Positions 18,383-26,602 of a stretch of DNA of 64,000 nt are shown here, one piece after another. Under the pieces are notes generated by a model that saw only the letters and a list, made by a program, of their open reading frames with translations, did no database searches and had not been told where the DNA came from. The position numbers were made by a program, and so were the translations under genes. Numbering within the stretch: position 1 is the stretch's first letter; each line of letters starts with the position of its first letter. This DNA is from Calothrix sp. PCC 7716 (GTDB taxonomy: Bacteria > Cyanobacteriota > Cyanobacteriia > Cyanobacteriales > Nostocaceae): NCBI RefSeq assembly GCF_019977735.1, contig NZ_AP025021.1, forward strand, positions 1 through 64,000, read 5' to 3'.

Positions 18383-18410
18383 CTCCAAAGACCGTTTTAG
18401 TACTTTGGAG
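18383..18410 (+). promoter_or_regulatory. Hairpin that hides the Shine-Dalgarno sequence of the initiator gene
   Basis: CTCCAAAG (18383-18390) pairs perfectly with CTTTGGAG (18403-18410) around a 12-nt loop. The GGAG at the end of the right arm is the ribosome binding site, 8 nt before ATG 18419. If folded, the initiator's translation would be blocked, a simple copy-number control. A DNA operator is the alternative reading of the same dyad. Confidence 0.5.
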
Positions 18411-18418
18411 TTAATATC

Positions 18419-19657
18419 ATGTCACCATGCGCTACCATCGAGCTTGAATTAGTACAGCCGTCACAAACAGTTACTGAAGAACCAATCACCCCAAATCTTG
18501 ATTGGACTGACTTGCCAAAAGTCCTCCATCAAATAATTGCCTACCACCGAATCTTTGCCCTAGTTGGTGGAAGTGCCCAAGCAGGAATTTTTCTCTCACA
18601 AGCGTACTACTGGACTCCTAAAGCTAGCAACCCTGAAGGTTGGTTTTATAAAACCAAAGAAGAGTGGGAAAAAGAAACCGGACTGACCCGGCGCCAGCAA
18701 GACACAGTAGTTAAGAACCTAAAAGAGCTAGGACTATTATTTGTTGAGCTTAGAGGCATACCGTGTAAACTTTACTACCGAATAAATAAGGAAGCACTTA
18801 CCGAAGCCATTGGGCGCCATCAGCCAATAGTAGAAACAGGTAAAAAAAGCGCTGAAACAACGCAAAATCAACAGTTGCACAAAAACGCCAAACTTGATGC
18901 ACAAAACCGCCTAACAAGTTGCACAGAAACGCCTAACAAGTTGCACAAAACCGCCGAACTCAACCCACCTCAAAACCATACACAGCAACCGTTTCAGCCG
19001 CCCTCAGAGATTACATCAGAAAATACAACTAAAAATACACAAATATCCGCCCCGCCTAGCGGCGCCCCGGAACCCCCCCCTGGTGTGTGTGTAAATAGTA
19101 TTAAACAAGAAGCCACCAAGGTTGATAACCAACCAGCATCTTCAGAAGTTGAGAAACCAGTTGTTAAAACCGATAACCAAAAAAATTCTTCATTTGAACA
19201 ACGACTTCCTCATGAAGACAACAATTCCGCCCCAAGTTCGTTAAGCCGGAACAAACGAAATAGAGAAGAATCTGCAAATAGCAGTAAAAATCAACAAGTC
19301 AATCAATGGGAACCAGCCCATCACCCAGAACTAAAACAAGCCTTTCTTGAATGGAAAGCCAGAACACTCCTTGCTTCCAGTGGTGATACAGATGCATTAT
19401 CAGGTTACTCCTTTGCTCGTAACTGGGCAAGAAAAAATCAAATTGATGCAAACGATGACTTTGAAAAATTTGTCGCGCGTCACGAAGCTGAACAGCAGCG
19501 AAACAAAGAGCAAGAAGAATTTTTTGCCAAACATCGAGAACATTACATGGCGCAGCTCGATAAACAGCAGCAAGAGGAAGCAGCAAGAAGAGCAGCGGCG
19601 CCTCCTAACCCCAGACTCCAAGCAATTTTACAACGCCATCTGAACAGAAATACCTAA
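18419..19657 (+). CDS. Winged-helix replication initiator (phage O / DnaD-like)
   Basis: Probable plasmid replication initiator of 412 residues. Residues 30-150 form a winged-helix domain seen in phage and plasmid initiators (GGSAQAGIFLSQAYYW, GWFYKTKEEWEKETGLTRRQ, VKNLKELGLLFVEL, IPCKLYYRINKEAL). A long low-complexity Pro/Gln/Ser/Asn linker (about 150-300) follows, then a charged helical C-terminus (ARNWARKNQIDANDDFEKFV…) that may contact DnaB. The DnaB gene starts 100 bp downstream. Four 22-bp iterons lie inside the coding sequence, as in the lambda O gene, so the protein probably binds its own gene. An SD-masking hairpin precedes the start. No Rep-family catalytic Tyr motif was seen, so rolling-circle replication is unlikely. 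Confidence 0.7.
   Translation: MSPCATIELELVQPSQTVTEEPITPNLDWTDLPKVLHQIIAYHRIFALVGGSAQAGIFLSQAYYWTPKASNPEGWFYKTKEEWEKETGLTRRQQDTVVKNLKELGLLFVELRGIPCKLYYRINKEALTEAIGRHQPIVETGKKSAETTQNQQLHKNAKLDAQNRLTSCTETPNKLHKTAELNPPQNHTQQPFQPPSEITSENTTKNTQISAPPSGAPEPPPGVCVNSIKQEATKVDNQPASSEVEKPVVKTDNQKNSSFEQRLPHEDNNSAPSSLSRNKRNREESANSSKNQQVNQWEPAHHPELKQAFLEWKARTLLASSGDTDALSGYSFARNWARKNQIDANDDFEKFVARHEAEQQRNKEQEEFFAKHREHYMAQLDKQQQEEAARRAAAPPNPRLQAILQRHLNRNT
18874..18961 (+). repeat. Four 22-bp iterons: candidate replication origin within the initiator gene
   Basis: Direct repeats begin at 18874, 18896, 18918 and 18940, exactly 22 bp apart. Cores are TTGCACAAAAACGCC, ATGCACAAAACCGCC, TTGCACAGAAACGCC and TTGCACAAAACCGCC. 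The period is two helical turns and is not a multiple of three, so the encoded peptide is not itself repeated, which argues that selection is on the DNA. An A-rich tract follows (18965-19045), like the lambda origin layout of iterons then AT-rich DNA inside the O gene. Confidence 0.7.
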
Positions 19658-19757
19658 CAATTTACTGCGCGTGCCGTAACAATATGTGAACGCACTTTGT
19701 AACGTGAATTGTTAATACAGGCTTTGCTTCATCCATTCAAACATTTGAAAAATTAAT

Positions 19758-21125
19758 ATGCAAGTCACAAACGAATTAGACTTTAGAGCAATAGATAGAT
19801 TGCCCCCGCAAAATATCGAAGCGGAAGAGGTGATTTTGGGTGGTATAATGCTTGATCCAAATGCGATAATAAGAGTCGAAGGCATTCTTAAGCCAGAGAT
19901 GTTTTATATTTCGTCGCACAAACATATTTTCTCTGCTTTAGAAGCGCTACATCGTGACAATAAACCTACAGATTTGTTGAGTGTCACCAACTATTTGACA
20001 GATTTTGATATGTTGACGACCATCGGCGGTCGAACCAAATTAGCATCGCTGTTAGAATCAACTGTATCAGCAGTAAATATTGATGCTTTAGCTGACATCG
20101 TGATTGAAAAATATCGGCGCCGACAGTTAATAAAAGCTGCTTCAGAAATTTATCAACTTGCTTATGACACCGAAAGCGAAATTAATCACCTGCTGGACTG
20201 TGCCGAAACTAAACTTTTAAGTATCCGTACAGAAGCTATTAGCCAAGAAAACGAGCCAGTAATCTTAGCAGAGCCACTCATAAATGTTTTTGACAATATA
20301 GAAAAAATATCCCAAGGTCTTATTAAACCTGGTATTTCTACGGGATTTTATGATTTAGACCTCATAATAAAAGGCTTTCAACCAGGTAAATTAATAACAC
20401 TAGCAGGGCGCCCTGCAATGGGAAAATCATCCATGCTTGGTAACATGGCAATTAATGCAGCCCGTAATTCCTCGCAACCCGTAATACTTTTTAGTACCGA
20501 AATGACAAAAGAAGAATGGGCGATGCGCTATTTGAGTCAAGAAGCTAGAGTCGAAGGAATTTATTTAGAATCTGGCAGAATTAGCAATGACCAATGGAAA
20601 GACCTAGCAATAGCTGTTGAAAAACTAAGCCAAGACAAAATATATATAGATGACTCACCAAAACTAACAGTTGCATCACTGCGTTCCAAAGTAAAGCGTA
20701 TGGTAGCGAAACACGGCAAAGTTAGCATGGTCGGCATCGACTACCTACAATTAATGGCTGACATTGGAGGTGATGACGGTAGTGGTAAATCTGCTCGTCA
20801 AATTGGAGAAATCACACGACAACTAAAACTTCTAGCCAGAGAATGTAATACAACCGTCGTCCTACTTTCACAATTAAATCGTGGTGTAGAAAGTCGTAAT
20901 AACAAGCGACCTCTCATGTCAGACCTGCGGGAGTCAGGAAGAATCGAAGAAGACTCCGACCTCGTAATAATGCTTTACAGAGAAGAATATTATGTCCTAG
21001 ATACACCAGACCGAGGACTAGCAGAAGTCATCATTACCAAACATCGTGGTGGTCCAACAGGCATAGTAAAACTGCTATTTGAATCACAATTCACCCAATT
21101 CAAAAACCTCAAGCGCACCTATTAA
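19758..21125 (+). CDS. dnaB: Replicative DNA helicase DnaB
   Basis: Hexameric 5'-3' replicative helicase of 455 residues, the usual length. The N-terminal DnaB domain starts at about residue 12 (RLPPQNIEAEEVILGGIMLD). The RecA-like core includes Walker A LAGRPAMGKSSMLGNMA near 215, H1a/Walker B region VGIDYLQLMADIG, TVVLLSQLNRGVESR, and DLRESGRIEEDSDLVIMLYR. No intein is visible. It follows the initiator gene by 100 bp, so the pair form the replication module. A plasmid-borne DnaB frees the plasmid from host helicase loading. GGCGCC sites occur inside, consistent with long residence on this replicon. Confidence 0.95.
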   Translation: MQVTNELDFRAIDRLPPQNIEAEEVILGGIMLDPNAIIRVEGILKPEMFYISSHKHIFSALEALHRDNKPTDLLSVTNYLTDFDMLTTIGGRTKLASLLESTVSAVNIDALADIVIEKYRRRQLIKAASEIYQLAYDTESEINHLLDCAETKLLSIRTEAISQENEPVILAEPLINVFDNIEKISQGLIKPGISTGFYDLDLIIKGFQPGKLITLAGRPAMGKSSMLGNMAINAARNSSQPVILFSTEMTKEEWAMRYLSQEARVEGIYLESGRISNDQWKDLAIAVEKLSQDKIYIDDSPKLTVASLRSKVKRMVAKHGKVSMVGIDYLQLMADIGGDDGSGKSARQIGEITRQLKLLARECNTTVVLLSQLNRGVESRNNKRPLMSDLRESGRIEEDSDLVIMLYREEYYVLDTPDRGLAEVIITKHRGGPTGIVKLLFESQFTQFKNLKRTY

Positions 21126-21130
21126 CTGTG

Positions 21131-21205
21131 GCACAGGCATCTTGCCTGTGCATTAAAGTATTTATATTTACCAAAGAGGCACAGAGAACACAGAGGAAGA
21201 ACATT
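21131..21205 (+). repeat. Hairpin repeat plus ACAGAG-rich repeat downstream of dnaB
   Basis: GCACAGGC (21131-21138) and GCCTGTGC (21144-21151) form a perfect 8-bp stem with a 5-nt loop. AGAGGCACAGAGAACACAGA follows near 21175-21194. Both are sequence types I associate with dispersed cyanobacterial intergenic repeats. The hairpin has no T-run and may only weakly attenuate transcription into the methyltransferase gene. Confidence 0.5.
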
Positions 21206-21209
21206 CATT

Positions 21210-22391
21210 ATGTTGGCGCCAAACCTAGAAACCTCTCAACGAACCGCTGCATCTCAAAAAACATCAAAAACCAGCGAAAAACCCTCTGACAACTGGTATA
21301 CACCCCAACACATAATTGACTTAGTAATACAAGTACTAAATCAAATAGACCTAGACCCCTGTGCAGAAACTGGCAAAAATATACCAGCATCCACACATTA
21401 CACACATACAGACAACGGATTACTTCAACCTTGGCACGGACGAATATTTCTCAACCCACCATACTCCGAACCCGGCAAATGGATTACCAAACTAAATGAA
21501 GAAATTGCAACTGGTCGAGTAACAGAAGCCATCGCACTTGTACCAGGCGCCACAGATACCAACTGGTTATCACCCATATTAAAAACTCAACCAGTCTGTT
21601 TCTGGAAAGGGCGAATCAAATTCCTCGACACAAACTACAAACCAAAACTACCAGCAAGACAATCACATATCCTAATTTACTGGGGAGACAACAGCGCGCG
21701 GTTTCTAGAAGTCTTCGATGAGTACGGAGTAGTACAGCTACCGCAAACAATACTATCCAAATTACTGAAAGCCTCTCCCAGTGATACTTATAAAATTTTC
21801 CTAGGGGATAAGTCAGACACAAATATATCCCCTAGGAAAATAGAGGAGCTACAACCCCAATTCCCAGAAGTATCCCAAAACTGTCATTCTGAGCGCAGCG
21901 AAGAATCCATAATATCTCGCTATTCACAAGACGTTCCCAAATTCCTAGGGGATAAATTAGATATAAATATATCCCCTAGGAAAATAGAGGCACCACAAAA
22001 CTGTCATTCTGAGCGCAGCGAAGAATCTATAATATCTCAAGACTTACGAGACGTTCCCAAATTCCTAGGGGATAAGTTAGACATAAATATATCCCCTAGG
22101 AAAATAGAGGTGCCCGAATTCCTAGGGGATAACTCAGATACAACAAATATATCCCCTAGGAAAAGGCGCCGACATAAGGGCGACGGCAGCGGCAGCATAC
22201 ATTGGCGCACCGTCACAAAAAAAGGTAAAGATTATCATGAAGCTTATTATCACTACGAATTTTGGAGCGATGGCGAGCGCGAAGTTAAATCTACCAGGTA
22301 CATTCCTAAGCGGTTGCTATCTCAGGTGCAAAGCTTGGATTTAGAAAAGGCGCCTGTAAGAGAGATTTTAGAAGTGTTGGGAGTTTTATAA
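21210..22391 (+). CDS. Dam-like phage N6-adenine methyltransferase with repeat-expanded linker
   Basis: Residues 28-165 match the phage-type DNA N6-adenine methyltransferase family (PF05869-like): NWYTPQHIIDLVIQVLNQ, LDPCAET near 50, catalytic FLNPPYSEPGKW near 80, and IALVPGATDTNWL. Residues about 195-320 are a linker built from four translated palindromic elements (each reading FLGDKxDxNISPRK) and two translated CHSERSEESII units. The C-terminal 75 residues (GSGSIHWRTVTKKGKDYHEA…STRYIPKRLL) look like a separate basic DNA-binding unit. It could methylate plasmid DNA for protection or replication timing. Start ATG 21210. The linker expansion does not break the frame, so the protein is probably still made. 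Confidence 0.85.
   Translation: MLAPNLETSQRTAASQKTSKTSEKPSDNWYTPQHIIDLVIQVLNQIDLDPCAETGKNIPASTHYTHTDNGLLQPWHGRIFLNPPYSEPGKWITKLNEEIATGRVTEAIALVPGATDTNWLSPILKTQPVCFWKGRIKFLDTNYKPKLPARQSHILIYWGDNSARFLEVFDEYGVVQLPQTILSKLLKASPSDTYKIFLGDKSDTNISPRKIEELQPQFPEVSQNCHSERSEESIISRYSQDVPKFLGDKLDINISPRKIEAPQNCHSERSEESIISQDLRDVPKFLGDKLDINISPRKIEVPEFLGDNSDTTNISPRKRRRHKGDGSGSIHWRTVTKKGKDYHEAYYHYEFWSDGEREVKSTRYIPKRLLSQVQSLDLEKAPVREILEVLGVL
21797..22163 (+). repeat. Four in-frame palindromic elements and a 120-bp tandem duplication inside the methyltransferase gene
   Basis: Arms CCTAGGGGATA / TATCCCCTAGG occur at 21800/21826, 21944/21970, 22064/22090 and 22121/22150. Copies two and three sit in a tandem unit of exactly 120 bp (40 codons) that also carries CTGTCATTCTGAGCGCAGCG at 21881 and 22001, a common intergenic repeat. 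All copies keep the reading frame and encode FLGDKxDxNISPRK. This parallels the Rickettsia palindromic elements that insert in frame into genes. Confidence 0.85.
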
Positions 22392-22517
22392 CAACCCGTT
22401 CGTAATCTGCCTTAAAGGATAGCACGCTCAACAGAAGCATTGGGTAGGAAAAAGGGATTGTAATTTAATATGATAAGCTTTTAGCTATATAGTTTGTTTG
22501 TGCTAGGGTGTAAAAGA

Positions 22518-22964
22518 GTGATTCCGGAATTTGATGAAAACGGTAATTTACCACCGGGTGTACATTTTTGTGAATGGGAGGAGTTCGTAGAAAGATTTGG
22601 TACCAATGACAGAAGGTTAAATATGATACAGGGTTTGCAAATAGCAATGGAGCAATTAAAAGAAGCTGGTTGTAGAACAATTTATATTAACGGCAGTTTC
22701 ACGACCATTAAACCCAACCCAGGTGATTTTGATGCTTGTTGGGACCCAGAAGAAGTTGATATGAATTATTTACGCTCCGTAGCACCTCGATTGCTTAATC
22801 GTTTTGATAAACAAGCCCAAAAATCTAGATATAAAGGTGAACTTTTTCGCTCAGATGAACCAGTAGGTGATTATGATTTAACTTCGTTTGAGTTTTTTCA
22901 ACGCGATAGATTAAAAAATAAAAAGGGTATTATAGCTATTGATTTAACAAGGTGGGAACCATGA
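22518..22964 (+). CDS. DUF6932-like nucleotidyltransferase-fold protein
   Basis: Small protein with the opening MIPEFDENGNLPPGVHFC, which fits GTG 22518 as the start (148 residues) better than TTG 22494. The motif YINGSFTTIKPNPGDFDACW near residue 60 is the GS(F)…D(F)D nucleotidyltransferase signature seen in DUF6932 proteins. The tail holds FFQRDRLKNKKGIIAIDL. Its stop overlaps the ATG of an XRE-type gene (ATGA), so the two are translationally coupled. The pair looks like a nucleotidyltransferase toxin with an XRE antitoxin. That function is inferred from context, and the family has no proven role that I know of. Confidence 0.7.
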   Translation: MIPEFDENGNLPPGVHFCEWEEFVERFGTNDRRLNMIQGLQIAMEQLKEAGCRTIYINGSFTTIKPNPGDFDACWDPEEVDMNYLRSVAPRLLNRFDKQAQKSRYKGELFRSDEPVGDYDLTSFEFFQRDRLKNKKGIIAIDLTRWEP

Positions 22965-23470
22965 TTAAAAATCAACAGGAATACGAGTACAGCAAAGAGT
23001 GCGCGCGTAGATTTGAAGAATCTATATCTTTATTAGATCAAGATGAGGAGATGAAGCGAAAAGATCATGAGAGATGGCAAATGAATCGTGATGTCAAACA
23101 ATATCGTTTAGACAAATTAAATGCAGAAATCGCTGAGTATGAAAATCTTACTTCTCATGACAGTCATACCCCAATAATACTAACACTTAATGATATTTAC
23201 TATTTACCACAACTTTTAATTAAAGCTAGAATTGCAGCAAAATTAACCCAAAAGGAATTAGCAGATTTAGCTAGTTTAACAGAAGAGCAAATTAAATATT
23301 ACGAAGAAAGAGATTATGACGGAGCTAATTTTTCAGATGTTATGGGTGTATTTTTAGCTCTGGAAATGCAGGTAAAAAGTGGAGAATTTTTAATTCCTTT
23401 GGATACTCTTAGAAGAACCCCTATTAAAAAAGAAGAATTACTCTCTTCTAAAAGGCGCCTACCCTTATGA
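22961..23470 (+). CDS. XRE-family protein paired with the DUF6932 gene
   Basis: Start set at ATG 22961, in the ATGA overlap with the gene upstream, giving 169 residues. Residues 1-60 are a charged helix (CARRFEESISLLDQDEEMKR). The HTH lies at about 85-140 (LPQLLIKARIAAKLTQKELA, LASLTEEQIKYYEERDY), with a Cro/C1-like pattern. The last 25 residues are basic. It is a probable antitoxin or autorepressor of the two-gene unit. Confidence 0.75.
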   Translation: MIKNQQEYEYSKECARRFEESISLLDQDEEMKRKDHERWQMNRDVKQYRLDKLNAEIAEYENLTSHDSHTPIILTLNDIYYLPQLLIKARIAAKLTQKELADLASLTEEQIKYYEERDYDGANFSDVMGVFLALEMQVKSGEFLIPLDTLRRTPIKKEELLSSKRRLPL

Positions 23471-23546
23471 GTTAAAGAGAGTAAACGATTCAATAATTTA
23501 AATCTTATCCCTGTAAAAGCGCTCTTATTTATATTGCTAGAGAAAT

Positions 23547-23778
23547 ATGACTCAAACTCTTAGTACCAAACATCTTTCCTCTGAAGCAATTGATCAGCTT
23601 GTTAACCACTTGCCTGATTATATAAAAGCTGCACTCTTAAAAAAATCCGCTGAACTTGAATGCCCACTCGAAGCTACCATTGAAATGGCAATATCTAGTT
23701 TTCGCGTGGGAAGAAGCATTTAGCTTTGAGGATTGTTTACTTGCTCAACGTCTAAAAAATCAGGATGAACAAGGTTGA
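23547..23778 (+). pseudogene. Frameshifted small gene (58-aa ORF plus out-of-frame tail)
   Basis: ATG 23547 opens a 58-codon ORF (MTQTLSTKHLSSEAIDQLVN…) that stops at TAG 23721. In the +1 frame, reading continues without a stop to TGA 23776 as AWEEAFSFEDCLLAQRLKNQ, which fits a natural C-terminus (SFEDCLLAQRLKNQDEQG). A one-base change near AGTTTTCGCG (about 23699-23708) would explain this. The intact family looks like small cyanobacterial antitoxin-like proteins. Frame loss, not sequencing error, is only presumed. Confidence 0.5.
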
Positions 23779-23964
23779 GAAAAGTCAATTTAAGCCACAT
23801 TTCCTTATATGTTTATACTGAATAGTCGTGTATATTTCGCTGCAATAGTTTGTTAAACAAGAAGGCAAGAGAAAATCTGATTTTAAATAATTGGCTCGGA
23901 TGTAACAGATTATGTGAAAATTAATAATTGTAAGTCTCGTATCTTTACCAGCCAAATATTAAGT

Positions 23965-24849
23965 ATGCTGTTAGAAGAAATTTTGTCTCAATTGGAAACC
24001 TATACAGGGACATTTCCCCGTTTAGCTTTAGAAAGTGCTATTGAACAAAAAACTGCGATTACTCCAAAGTTGTTGGAGATAGTAGGAGAATGTAAAAATA
24101 ATATAGATAATTTATTAGAAGATTCAACATATTTCTTACATTTATATGCGCCATATTTATTAGCTCAATTTAGAGAGAAAACTGCTTACCCGTTAATTAT
24201 CGAGTTTTTCTCAATTCCGGGAGATATAACTTTAGATGTAACAGGAGACTTAGTAACAGACGACTTGAGCAGAATAATTGCCTCAGTTTTTGACGGAAAC
24301 CTTGAGCCACTTAAACAACTAATAGAGAATCAACAAGCTAATAAATATGTCAGAAGCGCAGGGTTAAAAACGTTAGTAACATTGGTTGTCCAAGAAATTA
24401 TTCCTAGAGAGCAACTTATTCAATATTTTGCAGAGCTTTTTTCTAGAGAATCCAAAACCAAGCCAGACTTTATTAAAACTAAATTAGTAATAAATAGTTG
24501 TAAACTTGGCGCCGTCGAGTTAAAGCCACAAATTGACGAAGCATTCGAGTTAAACCTAATAGATGATTTATTTATAGACCAAGAGAGCGTAGATGATACA
24601 TTTCAAAAAGGTACGGAAGCAGCACTCATCAAACTTCGTCAAAATCGCCAATTTACCTTAATTACCGATATAATTACTGAGATGAAATCATGGGCTTGTT
24701 TTCGTAATGACAAATTAAAACAGAACAATAACGTCTTCTCTAGCCCATCAGGATTTACTAACTCATTTAAGCCAGGGAAAGCTGAAGCTAATAAAAAGAA
24801 AAAAATCCAAAAAGAATCCCGTCGAAAAAATCGAAATAATAAAAAATAG
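23965..24849 (+). CDS. DUF1186 family protein
   Basis: Soluble helical protein. ATG 23965 (MLLEEILSQLETYTGTFPR) is preferred over GTG 23914 because the family opening begins at LLEEIL. The DUF1186 pattern is clear: ALESAIEQKTAITPKLLEIV, LYAPYLLAQFREKTAYPLII, TDDLSRIIASVFDGN, then ANKYVRSAGLKTLVTLV. The C-terminus is Lys/Arg-rich (NKKKKIQKESRRKNRNN), possibly for nucleic acid contact or an SEC-C-like tail that has been lost. Function of the family is unknown. No operon partner is obvious. Confidence 0.8.
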   Translation: MLLEEILSQLETYTGTFPRLALESAIEQKTAITPKLLEIVGECKNNIDNLLEDSTYFLHLYAPYLLAQFREKTAYPLIIEFFSIPGDITLDVTGDLVTDDLSRIIASVFDGNLEPLKQLIENQQANKYVRSAGLKTLVTLVVQEIIPREQLIQYFAELFSRESKTKPDFIKTKLVINSCKLGAVELKPQIDEAFELNLIDDLFIDQESVDDTFQKGTEAALIKLRQNRQFTLITDIITEMKSWACFRNDKLKQNNNVFSSPSGFTNSFKPGKAEANKKKKIQKESRRKNRNNKK

Positions 24850-24929
24850 TATAAATGTTCAAATATGCCCCTCTATCTCGCACCTCTAAGTAAAAACTAC
24901 ACAACAGATAATATAGAGTAACAAAAATA

Positions 24930-25002
24930 ACATTTTTTTTAGTCCTCTTCAAGAGGACTTTTGCTATTAGCATACGGGTTCTTACCCTATACGGGTAAGA
25001 AC
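24930..25002. terminator. Two hairpins between convergent genes
   Basis: AGTCCTCTT (24941-24949) and AAGAGGACT (24951-24959) form a stem with T-runs on both sides (24933-24940 and 24960-24962), a good terminator for the DUF1186 gene. A second perfect 10-bp stem, GTTCTTACCC (24978-24987) with GGGTAAGAAC (24993-25002), follows and could stop the relaxase transcript from the other side. Confidence 0.75.
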
Positions 25003-25073
25003 GCAGCGAATAATTTACAATTACTGAGTATTATTAACTTAGAGAATCCTGCAAAATGTCAATTTATACAGAG

Positions 25074-26222
25074 TTAACGTTCTGATTCGATCTGCTTTTT
25101 CTGCATTCTCTGCTGTTTTTGGTGTTCTTGTTGTAGTTCGGATGCTGCTTTCATGACTAACTCTTTAATCTCGGTTGGTGTACGTTCAATAAGAGTAGCG
25201 TTGATGCTTTGTTTTATTTCCTCTAATGGTCTTCCTGATTGCAGTAAGTGTTTGACTATCTTTATGTCCTGTTGGTTGGCTGCTTCAAGTTCTCTGTTTA
25301 AGGATGTTTGTTGATGCGCGCGCTTGGAGTTTATAGTATCAGTAGTGTCTGTATTAATGTTTGTATCGATGGGCAAGTTGCTGTTTTCTTGTTTTACTGG
25401 CGCCGCATTATGTACTAACTGTTTATCCCTTATATCCTGGTAACTTACGCCTTTGTGCTTTTGTAGTCCCGTCCATGTGTATGCTGCTCCTAGGTGAGAA
25501 CCACTAAATGCTTGTCCTGATAATTTGTAGCTAATGCCTTTTGATTTGCCGTTACGAGTCAAACCGTGACGAACTTCTACGCCAAGTTCAAGTAATCGCT
25601 CAATAAATTTTGACATTGTTGGGTGGTCGGTAGTGGCTGAGTCAATTATTTTTTGGAGTTTAATTTTTATTGGCTGTTCTGGGGGTACTTCTCTTAAACC
25701 TTTGGAGTACTCGGCTTGTTCTCGCTCTATTCGGCGGTGCTGTCCTGTACTGGCTGTACGCTCTAGTTTCTCATAGCTGGATGTTACTGGCTCTAAATTA
25801 TACTCAAGTTCTAACTGCCGAACTATTACTTCGCTGCGCTTATAATCCCACCCATCATGTACGCATTTGCCATCGTTTAATTTGATGCGGCTTGCCACTA
25901 TATGTATGTGGTCGTTGTCTTTGTCACTGTGGCGGTAAACCACATACTGGTTGTTGTTAAAGTTCATGCCTGTTAAGTAGCGCTCGGCAATTTCGTTCCA
26001 GGTGTCGTCAGGTAAATATTCACCCGGCGCCAGTGACAGAGATACATGATAAACTGCCCTTTCAACATTTGGGTTTAGCTGCCGCGAAAATCTAAACTCT
26101 GCTGCTAGTTCTCGTGGGTTTCGCCCTGACATATTTCCACCAATGCGTTCGGCTTCCTCTTTGTTCTCAACATATTCGAGCAAACCGCGAAAGCCTCGTC
26201 CTTTAATTTGCTTGGCTATCAT
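25074..26222 (-). CDS. mobA: Relaxase / mobilisation nuclease (MobA-like)
   Basis: Relaxase of 382 residues that would nick the plasmid at oriT and pilot the strand during transfer. N-terminal nuclease: Tyr17 in RGLLEYVENKE is the likely catalytic tyrosine; the metal-binding histidines are in YVVYRHSDKDNDHIHIVASR (MOBP-type HxDxxxxHxH). It keeps RAVYHVSLSLAPGE and FSGSHLGAAYTWTGLQK segments typical of Relaxase (PF03432). The C-terminal third is charged and Gln-rich (HQKQQRMQKKQIESER). It starts inside the mobC-like gene (ATGA overlap, 4 bp), so the two are coupled. No helicase or primase domain is fused. Confidence 0.9.
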   Translation of the reverse strand: MIAKQIKGRGFRGLLEYVENKEEAERIGGNMSGRNPRELAAEFRFSRQLNPNVERAVYHVSLSLAPGEYLPDDTWNEIAERYLTGMNFNNNQYVVYRHSDKDNDHIHIVASRIKLNDGKCVHDGWDYKRSEVIVRQLELEYNLEPVTSSYEKLERTASTGQHRRIEREQAEYSKGLREVPPEQPIKIKLQKIIDSATTDHPTMSKFIERLLELGVEVRHGLTRNGKSKGISYKLSGQAFSGSHLGAAYTWTGLQKHKGVSYQDIRDKQLVHNAAPVKQENSNLPIDTNINTDTTDTINSKRAHQQTSLNRELEAANQQDIKIVKHLLQSGRPLEEIKQSINATLIERTPTEIKELVMKAASELQQEHQKQQRMQKKQIESER

Positions 26223-26602
26223 TGTTCGTCAAAATCCTCCAAGTCGTCTTCGTCGTCAAGGAGTGACTCATCACTCGATGTAATTTCTCGCCGTATTTGA
26301 TGCAGTATTTCTCGAAGTGCTTCTAACTCGCCATATGAATATGGTGGTTTTTGACCCAATTTAATTGCTGCGTTGGCGGATGCTGCTAGTTGATTGATGT
26401 TGTTTCCAATTCTCCCTAGTTCAATGTAGGTGTCTATCGCTATTTTAGTAACTCGCTTTGGTAATGGACGCAGTAGCGCGTTACGTCTAAATAATTCTGA
26501 ACATGTGAGTCCGGCTTGGGATGCTCTCGAATGAATCATCTCAAATTCCACGTCGGATACGCGGATTTGCATTATTTTGGTGCGAACTATTGAGCGTGAC
26601 AT
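26219..26602 (-). CDS. mobC: MobC-like mobilisation accessory protein
   Basis: Protein of 127 residues with an N-terminal ribbon-helix-helix-like segment (KIMQIRVSDVEFEMIHSRAS, GLTCSELFRRNALLRPLPKR) and the MobC motif ELGRIGNNINQLAASANAAI near residue 66. The tail is acidic (DESLLDDEDDLEDFDEQ). MobC proteins bind oriT and help the relaxase open the strands. The gene overlaps the relaxase gene by 4 bp. The probable oriT lies directly upstream. Confidence 0.9.
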   Translation of the reverse strand: MSRSIVRTKIMQIRVSDVEFEMIHSRASQAGLTCSELFRRNALLRPLPKRVTKIAIDTYIELGRIGNNINQLAASANAAIKLGQKPPYSYGELEALREILHQIRREITSSDESLLDDEDDLEDFDEQ

